The position numbers and the translations under genes were made by a program. Shown here piece after piece: positions 56,693-64,000 of a stretch of DNA of 64,000 nt; positions within the stretch are counted from its first letter, which is position 1; each line of letters starts with the position of its first letter. The notes beneath the pieces are model-generated. The model saw only the letters and a list, made by a program, of their open reading frames with translations, was not told where the DNA came from and ran no database searches. This DNA is from Holothuria scabra. Lineage: Eukaryota; Echinodermata; Holothuroidea; Aspidochirotida; Holothuriidae. Where the stretch lies: contig CM074193.1 in NCBI GenBank assembly GCA_037179385.1, positions 40,890,846 to 40,954,845 on the forward strand, read 5' to 3'.

Positions 56693-59600
56693 ATTTTATG
56701 CAGTGCCGTAGGAAGCAATATTGGAGTTGGGGGGGGGGGGGCATTTTTGGACCACACAGTTCACCCTACACCATTGACCAAAATGTACATTTTTCTAAAT
56801 TTTAAGCGTTTCATACGAGCAAGAACAATTTTATAAAAGCAAAAAAATATGATTTTTCTTAAATGTGAACACGACTCAAAGTCTAAGGAACGCAATTTGC
56901 GGCGAGCGCGCCGAAAATTTTGGTCGTTTTACACATTTGTATACACGTAAATATGGGGCTTGTGTTGCAGAAAATATTAACATTCATGTTTCCTGTCAGG
57001 AAATTTGAATATTTGAGTGACTATCGAAGAATCTGCGTTCCCTTTTGCATATATCTGAGATAGCATATCTACTAAAGATCGTTGTTGTTACATAATGTTA
57101 CCAAAGGAGTACTGATTGAGGCTTCTCGACGACATTCAAAAAGCTACCGAAACTCTGCCCTTTTTAGACAACACATTTAAAAAATTGAAAGCCTTAATTG
57201 AAGAAAATTTTAGGGGAACGGCACTGTAGCCGCTCGAAAAAGTTGACCACTGACTGCTTTACGAGCGACCACTTACTGCATTAAGGTTTGTAATTTAGGG
57301 CGCACGAAGCGCGCGGAAAATTTTGACTATTTAAAACTAACAATTACAAATATGGAGCTTTTATTAAGAAGAATTCAGAATTTTATGAAGGAAAAGCTAG
57401 GAAAACCGCACTGTATTTGACTGGTGTCTCAAATGGCAAATTTCCAAATTCTTCACTTTTTCGAGCCACGGGGCAATCGCCCCCTGCCTCCTGTATGGAA
57501 TGTGAAGTCTTGCTCAGTTGTCGTAGAGCGTACAGACAATTTTGAAAAATAACAGCCCCTCAGACAGCTGAAAATGGAACATCTCGGGCTTGTCAGTAGT
57601 GGCTAAGTTCAGGTGTAAACATCACTGAATTACAGTCGGGACGCCGAAATTTTTGCCTCTTTTAAACAAATATATGTAGATATGGAGCTTGTATTAAAAA
57701 AGCTTTGGATTCTGAGTTTCCTGTGAGGCAATTTAAAAGGTTGAGGGATTACTGAAGAATCTGCACTTCCTTCATATACTGGTGGCACATCTGAGAATGA
57801 TTGCTTTATCTAAAGTCCTCCCGACTCTCTGACAAATAGCCGCTCGACGAACATAGGCGTAGGAGACGGGGGAGCAGGGGGGGGGGGGGCAGACTGCCCC
57901 CCAAATTTTCTCAAGACCTAAAATTCGGGCAGGGATCTGGAAAAATTCGGGCAGCCGTTTGAGTCATTAACCTGGTTTGTTTCTACCTACACAGAAAACT
58001 CCTAGGCGCGCCCGAATTCCTTCAAACACTTGGCCTGAAAAATAATAAAAAAGCATCATAGTCACGGTACTATTTTCATAAAAACTCTAAAAGATACCAA
58101 AATTCGCGACACATTCGGGCAGCTTATGAAAAAACAATTTTTCGTCAGCCTCACTTCATATTCTTGCGCAAACCTTTTCCCGAAATGACACAATATTCGG
58201 GCAAAAGTTGCAAAAAAAGTTCTGGGATATTTTTAATTGCCAGATTACAAGGGGGAGAGGATGTATACAGTCCCCAAAATTTTGCCCGAACAAATCAATC
58301 AAAAGCTATCTTTTGACGCACCATATTAATAAATGACAATCACCAATAGTCACCAGAAGGCTGAAACGTACTTAGTCGAGAGGTATTTGGGCAGCATATG
58401 AATGAGATGACGATTTTGCACTTTTCAAAATGATCCTCTTAAAATTGTGCGAAATTTTTTAACCTGCAGTGCTGTGGAACCGAAATTCGGGCAATGGTGA
58501 ACAAATCAGCGTAGATTGTTTGCTCACTCATACGAATTTAGTGTGAACAAATCTGCAAATAAGTCTGCCCACAAATTCATGTAAAAACATTTAGCAACGT
58601 GACAAGCCGGGTTTTTCTCAAACGGCGTTAGTAGAAAAATCATTTATACATAGTCGGGAGTTCGGCTCGAGTCATATAGATAGTTGTATCAATTCAGTGG
58701 AACCGGAATTCGGGCACTTGCCCCCCGGAAAATCAAACTTGTGAAAAAATCAATTAAAAATTGACATAAAAAAATTAAAAATAAATCATCAAAATATCTT
58801 CACTCACAGCGTCAATTTCTACTCTTGAAATATGCAGACATTTGACCAGGAATAGCAAAAGAGAAGATGATATGCTGAATAGTGAAATTGTAATTTGGGG
58901 ACCATCATTCGTGATATCTATTGGAAATTTTTAATTGTAAAAACTATGCCACAATTGCACTAGTTGTCAGGTGTGCAGTGTGCATATGGCATCCGACTAT
59001 TGATGAATGCGTTGGTCTTGGTTTGGTCCCGTGCTGATTTCAAGTGGCGACGCGCGGATGTAACTGGGATATACAAGGTGAATTTGGGGGGAAGGGGGGG
59101 GGGTATGATTCATAATTGGGTAACGGATATAGGCCTATATAGGCTGTTTGACAGTTGTAAGTTTTATCGTGCATAGGCGTGCGAGGACATGACCGAGAGG
59201 CAGATTTCCCTTCAACAATATTTTACATTGAAAATTCTAAAAATCTAAAAATTACAGACATGAAATTCCTGTTTCAGGGCTGGGTACATGAAGCTTATAA
59301 CGCTCGCCAAGTGTCGTTTCCGGCCATCTGGAGGGTTTGTAAGGCCCAAAATTTTCTTGTTCGCTCCGCGCCAACCGATGGTAGCGCTCCTCTTAGATAG
59401 TGTACACAATTGAACCATCCATGAATGACCTTGCCCCCCCCCCTTGTAAAAATTTCTGCGGACACCCATGGTCGCAACAGAGTCACAGACATACGGGACT
59501 CTCATGTTTTTAATTCCGTTCTACAGTTTTCCCCAAAAAGATACAAGACCAGGAAATGTTTTATACATTCCCAGGTGCGGTATATCATTACATTATGTTT

Positions 59601-60998
59601 TTTTCACATCTCAAATGTTTTTAAGGACGAACCTCAGTTACCGATTGCTGGATCGGAGAAGAATATATGAATAGTGCCTTGTCAATGCCCTTTTTTATTT
59701 AATGGGTACGGTTTGTGGGGATCAAGTGTGCCAAAACCGTTGATATGGACTTAGGTCGTTTGCTCACTAGAAAGTAATTTGCGCCCTTGTTTGTTTAAAT
59801 GCATATAAACAGGCTGCTACCTTGCTTGGGAATCGCGCGAAAATTGAGTTAATCGGTTTTTAAGGGCCAGTTCTTTGCATGGCATCCCCACTCAGGTAAT
59901 TCGGGCCTCTGAATCTGAGCTAAACAGGCTGCTTAAACACACGGGGTCCTTGTAAAGTTCGACGAAACTTATATTTAATAGGCAGCCGGAATGCGATGCA
60001 ATGCCATCCTCCCTTGAAGTTGAGAAGCCTTGGGATTTTCGAGGGTTTCTTAAGTTTTTCAATTTTCAAAATTATATTGATGATAATCTCATGCTGCATA
60101 ACGTAAAATAGTTTGTAGAACGCGCAAACAAACTCATTTTCCAATGATTATAGCTTAATGTAGTCATCCAATGGTAGTGCCAAGTGGTACATTTCATCTG
60201 GGAGTTTTCTGACCCTTTTTGTAGATTTGCCCATTTTTGGTGAAAATTTTATTGTAAACGAAAGTTCAAAATATCGACGGCTTTGATTCTGCTTATTAGC
60301 CTGGGAGAGGCCATTTCCGGCTGTATGAGGGTTGCGATTTTTCAAAATTTTCTGTACGCTCCGCGCCAACCGATGGTGGTGCTCCGCTTAGATAGTCTTT
60401 CGGGCAGAATTACATTTTTCGGACAGAGAATCCTCTGCCCCCCCCCCCAACTGAAATGCTCCCGTACGCCTATGTCGACGAAACCAAACTATGAACTGCT
60501 TCTCGAAGAAGATTACACTACAACTGAATCGTGTGGCTGATACATAATGTTTTTTGAGGCCTACGAACTGACGCTCTCGGATGACATATCATAAGTTTCA
60601 AAAACTTTGTTGATGTCCTTTTTGGACAAAATATTTCCATATCAAGAGCTCTCATTGAAGAAAATTTGGAGTTGTATGAAAACAGTGTACAAAAATAGTA
60701 ATATACCGTAGCTGCCGGTGTCTCTTAGTGATGTGGTGTCACATCCGATTTTGTCATTTCCAGAGCTCGGAAAAATTTACCAGACTGATTTATGAGCGAG
60801 AACTCACATTAAATTCTGCGGCGAGCGCGCGCCGGAATACTGTTTTTTTTCTTGAGGGGGGGGGGGGGGATATTGGAAAAATGAAAAAAAGGGGTTTTCT
60901 GACCAGGGAAGTGGGGGCGGAAAGTGCTTCCGCCCCTCATTTTTCATTGGGGGCTGTCGCTCCCAGCTCTCCCTGCTTCCTACGCCTATGATTTTATG
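56693..60998. mobile_element. Non-autonomous hAT element, modular family, copy 2, carrying a nested hAT
   Basis: ATTTTATG flanks the element exactly (56693-56700 and 60991-60998). The element is 56701-60990 (4290 bp). It starts CAGTGCCGTAGGAAGCA and its other end, inverted, is CATAGGCGTAGGAAGCA, 14 of 17 matching. Without the insert and one 8-bp duplication it would be about 1.66 kb. The left 1.1 kb matches 37871-39130 in order: a GTGACCAAAA-type start, ATATCTGAGATAGCAT, GGAGCTTTTATTAAGAAGAA, GTATTTGACTGGTGTCTCAA. GCGCGC/CCGAAAATTTT modules recur at about 56905, 57297, 57630 and 60818. No transposase is encoded. Confidence 0.88.
57844..60482. mobile_element. Nested hAT element, CATAGGCGTA family, 8-bp target duplication
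   Basis: TCGACGAA flanks it exactly (57844-57851 and 60475-60482). The element is 57852-60474 (2623 bp), with perfect 10-bp ends CATAGGCGTA and TACGCCTATG, each next to a G or C run. The octamer TTCGGGCA occurs seven times directly (57924, 57946, 58114, 58196, 58486, 58709, 60399) and once inverted (58283). Six of the direct copies lie in the first 870 bp. A block with GCTCCGCGCCAACCGATGGT is duplicated at about 59345 and 60358. An internal CATAGGCGTGCGAGG at 59172 hints at a further old insertion. No long frame exists, so it is non-autonomous. Confidence 0.9.
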
Positions 60999-61733
60999 TA
61001 TTTCTTTGTATCATTGGAAAAATGGAAACGCCTTTGCATACATTTCTTCATCGCGTAAATATGTGTATGAGTGTTACGAAACTTTCGCTGTGAAAGAACA
61101 GGGCACAAAGCAACTTGGTCTGTGTCTGCTTTAGAAGAAGAAGACTTAAAATTTGTTGGATGGGCTTGAATTAACGTTATTTCGAAAATCGGAATTGCTT
61201 GTTTTAACAAGAGAAAATACATTAAATGGGTTTTAATCTATAGGAGCCTTAGTCATTTTCTTGAACATTTAGTGACATTTGTGGTCCTAATTTAAGATCA
61301 CTATTTTGCTATTGATTCCATAAATAGTGTATTTAATTGATCGCTTTGAATAAAAGAAAAAGTGAAAATGGAGAAAAAATGATGATGTATCGGTTTTTAA
61401 CGATGATTTTCTTAGTTTTTACAACATATCGCATTCAGCTTTTGCGGCTTTTGAAATAACATATACTCTCCTCCTATATTATATAAGTCAGCATCGTTTC
61501 ATTTTGAACGATTATTTCAGTCACCTTTAAAGGCGAGTTAGTGTACCGTATCCTACGCAGTTGCAACCGCATTTATATCAGATGCTCAACATCCCATTAA
61601 CAATTTTGTTTCGGAGAAAGAAAAAATTATGCAATAAGAGTGTTTTGACTACATTAGCTCATGTTAAAAGCATGCATTAAGAGTGTTTTAGCTACATATT
61701 ACAATCATCTCTGCTGACCAGAATATTGGGGGC
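60999..61733. other. No recognised feature
   Basis: AT-rich DNA with no supported repeat or coding signal. A 78-codon minus frame at 60986-61222 overlaps the element end and is ignored. Confidence 0.4.
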
Positions 61734-61866
61734 GATGCGCACTGTTTAACAAGAAATTTCCTAACTGGCTAAAGACGGCGTTAATCCTTACCCTAACAAA
61801 GAATACAATCGATACAATACAATGGCAACAGCAAATCAAAAAAACACCTTGCTAAACAGCGTTGAC
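61734..61866. repeat. Short MITE, GATGCGCACTG family, copy 4
   Basis: The best-kept left end, GATGCGCACTGTTTAACAAG, is followed by AAATTTCCTAACTGGCTAAA and ATACAATGGCAACAGC. The right end CCTTGCTAAACAGCGTTGACC is a diverged inverse. This copy is not interrupted and supplies the empty-site sequence that proves the insertion at 3077. Confidence 0.75.
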
Positions 61867-62229
61867 CTGAAGGAATAAACTAGTTTTTGCAGGGAATGAG
61901 TGGTCAAATCTAAAATTAGGGGGCTAATCATTGAAGCGGCCCAATATGTTCACGAAAATGGATCCAGTTTCTAGTTTAAGGCGGCGCAAAATATCTAAAA
62001 GATGCCCCAATGTCTAATTAATTTAATTCGAAAATAAACAAATACCCCATGAAACGTACAATTTACGGGTTTTTTTACAACTGTATACTCTTGGTCTGTC
62101 ACAACACTGCAATTGTTATCTCATCGCTCGGTGAGGAGGATGAGATATTGTAGTAACTTTGCCTATGGGGCTATATATGGCAATGCCAGCTAAAATCGCA
62201 ATGGTTACCATGGTAACGGTAAATTTTCC
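61867..62229. other. No recognised feature
   Basis: AT-rich DNA with CGGTGAGGAGGATGAGATAT and GGTTACCATGGTAACGG (an imperfect palindrome at 62204-62220) leading into the repeat field. No gene is supported. Confidence 0.4.
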
Positions 62230-63088
62230 CAGGTTTCTAGTCTCGAGGTCTAACCCATGGTGAGGTACCCCGGGGTGACTGAAGGTCCAGGGCTGAGAGA
62301 GGGGTCAAAACCTGTCCGTGTGTGTGTATAGGTGTGTGTGTGTGTGTCCAATTTTGTTTTCCTAATATCTTGTAAACGGCTGTGCCGATTTTCCTCAAAC
62401 TTGGTAGGATGGCACCTTAGGTAGAACAATTGCATGTTAATACACAACCGGAAGTGAAGGTCAAAGGTTACGGGTTAAAGGTCAAATTTAGTGAAATCGA
62501 CATTTTCTGCTATATTTCCAAAAGTAAAAGCCCTCCTGACACGAAACTTCACACATATGATGATTGCATCTAGGCCTACCAAAATATGTGGTTGCCATAG
62601 CAACAGAGGTCTAAGGTCAAGTGGTAGAATGGAACAAAAAAATTTCAAGTGATAATTTGTTCGTAAAACAACGTTTTTGTCTTTTAAACTCCTACTAGTG
62701 GGCTGGACCGATTCTTTTCAAAATTGGTAGGTGGGTACCCCAGGGTGGGAACTTATGTCTCCCAGACCCTCGGAAGTAAAGGTCAAAGATCAGAGGTCAA
62801 AGGTCACATTTTGCAAAAAAACACTTTTCTTTACTATTTTGTACTAAAACTTCAAAAGGAAACCTTCATTTTACATGAAACTTCACAAGTATAATAGGGT
62901 AGACTAGTTCTACCAAAATATGTAGTTTCCATGGCAACCAAGGTCAAAGGTCACGTGACAGGGGGTCAAATACTTTTTTGTATTCACTTTAACTCTTAAC
63001 GGAAGCATCCCACAAGTCTGAAAGTTTAAATGTAATAGCATAGGCATGATAAGTTGTACCGATATGTGTGGTTGTCATGGCAACGTTG
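62230..63088 (+). repeat. Diverged tandem repeat field with DR1-like motifs
   Basis: Three diverged units of about 280-300 bp share GGTAGG or TACCAAAATATGTGGTTGCC, ATGGCAAC, a GGACCGATT/CCGATTTT phrase and AGGTCAAAGGTCA. Perfect AGGTCAAAGGTCA stands at 62794-62806 and 62941-62953. A GT microsatellite lies at about 62316-62348. The field is cut at its right side by the element at 63089. It is related in style, and possibly in origin, to 6811-7770, which carries the same 13-mer inverted. Confidence 0.7.
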
Positions 63089-63572
63089 CTGCGTTCCATT
63101 GAGGTTGTGAAGTGGAGAAGTCGTGCATTGCACCAGTTCACAACTTGTGAGAAGCGTTCCATTGGTAAAAACGGATGGCTATACACCATTAAACAGTAGC
63201 AATTATACGTAGACGGTACGTTCGACGTATGCGTAAAATGAGACTGTTCGACGAACAGGCAAATGGACGATCGAGAATTGCGGCAAAGCCGTCTCTGTGG
63301 GTAATATTCAACAGTATCAGTCACCGAATTATAATTGCCTTGATCGCATTTACAACTTACACCAACTGAATATCATTTTTGCAGGTTTAGGGGTCAAATA
63401 CGAAGGTACCTTGATTGTTTATCGCCTTTCGCTATGTCCGCCATTTTGAACTCGAGCTGCTTCAGAAATTCCCAGTTCCCTGCACGACTTCACGAGTTCA
63501 CCACTTCACGAGTTGCAATGGAACGCTTCTCACCGCACGAGTTCACGACTTCACAACCTCAATGGAACGCAG
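63089..63572. mobile_element. Palindromic MITE with CTGCGTTCCATTGAGG ends
   Basis: The left end CTGCGTTCCATTGAGGTTGT and the exact inverse at the right, ACAACCTCAATGGAACGCAG, bound 484 bp. A second inverted pair, GAGAAGCGTTCCATTG (about 63150) and CAATGGAACGCTTCTC (about 63509), extends the arms to some 75-110 bp. The right arm is full of CACGAGTTCAC and CACGACTTCAC repeats. Target duplication is not evident. The 111-codon minus frame at 62989-63324 crosses the element boundary and is not a gene. Confidence 0.75.
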
Positions 63573-64000
63573 TATATCTTTACCCGCGCCTTTCGCTCTG
63601 TATGTTGGACTCTTTATTGTGATGCAATCGTTTTCATGAGGTTGCTAGGATAAGATAACTTTACCGAGCGTTACATTAGCACCACATCTAGACGCGCGCC
63701 GTAGGGCGGGGTTTGTGCCGCCAATTGCGTCATAAAAGTCAGGTTAGCTGTTGCGGCATTTTTCGAAATTGAATTTCGAACGCAGTTTTCCTTCGAATAT
63801 CATTTATGCCGAATTGTACGGGTTTTTAATGGGGTGTGAGATGATATTTGTACAATTCTGTATCAAATCTTGCAATACACAAAAGTTTTTATGGCCGTGT
63901 CACGCCCTCTTTAACCTTCGCTCACTGCTATTGTAGCACCGGTGTTTGCAATTATGTATGCGCAAACACGCGTTACCATGCACATGATTCGATGATTGTG
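63573..64000. other. No recognised feature
   Basis: Slightly GC-richer DNA (ACGCGCGCCGTAGGGCGGGG near 63692) to the window end. No coding frame above 61 codons and no element end are recognised. Confidence 0.4.

Noticed and set aside
59245..59505. Minus-strand frames of 65 and 86 codons starting near MGVRRNFYKGG
   Set aside because: They lie at a poly-G transposon end inside the nested hAT element and have no continuation or domain.
62989..63324. 111-codon minus-strand frame
   Set aside because: It crosses the boundary between the DR1 repeat field and a MITE, so it is not a conserved unit.

Overview
The window looks like AT-rich eukaryotic nuclear DNA from a metazoan. There are no operons, no dense long open frames and no rRNA or tRNA gene that I can see. 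It holds dispersed inverted-repeat elements, tRNA-derived SINEs, hAT elements bordered by poly-G runs, a minisatellite and simple repeats. This style of repeat suggests a marine invertebrate, perhaps an echinoderm such as a sea cucumber. That assignment is inference from the kinds of repeat present, not from a diagnostic gene.

The protein-coding content is thin. The only coding sequence I can assign to a family is the C-terminal part of a hAT transposase (34263-34958), inside an internally deleted element with an exact 8-bp target duplication. Three stretches on the minus strand could be host exons: a possible terminal exon at 26734-26876, a Cys-rich frame ending in a hydrophobic tail at 48833-49258, and a signal-peptide-like first exon with a GTAAGT donor at 47918-48008. 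None of the three can be assigned to a family by eye.

Mobile DNA explains most recognisable structure. (1) hAT elements lie at 34038-35184, 37767-39608 and 56701-60990. The last is split by a second hAT element at 57852-60474, and each of these two has its own perfect 8-bp duplication. (2) A MITE family with CACTCTAAAA ends and TA target sites occurs at about 0.7, 3.1, 9.3, 17.5, 33.2 and 49.8 kb, with relatives at 20.4 and 54.3 kb. (3) A short family with GATGCGCACTGTTTAACA ends occurs at 1.5, 1.9, 3.0 and 61.7 kb. The 3.0-kb copy was split by a family-2 MITE, which shows directly that family 2 duplicates TA. (4) A long-TIR family with CCACGGACTT ends occurs at 17.8 and 53.2 kb, with exact 6-7-bp duplications. 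(5) A family with GCCGCGGTCAC ends occurs at 20.6 and 31.5 kb. (6) Four minus-strand copies of one tRNA-derived SINE lie at 36.7, 41.7, 46.0 and 52.2 kb, three with exact 11-13-bp duplications. (7) A palindromic element lies at 63.1-63.6 kb.

Other structures are an 11-copy 44-bp minisatellite (42503-42987), a 200-bp pyrimidine tract next to a G run (39341-39572), an 80-bp G-rich strand (55311-55390), and two repeat fields at 6.8-7.8 and 62.2-63.1 kb that carry perfect AGGTCAAAGGTCA (DR1) motifs. The remaining single-copy DNA is probably intronic or intergenic.
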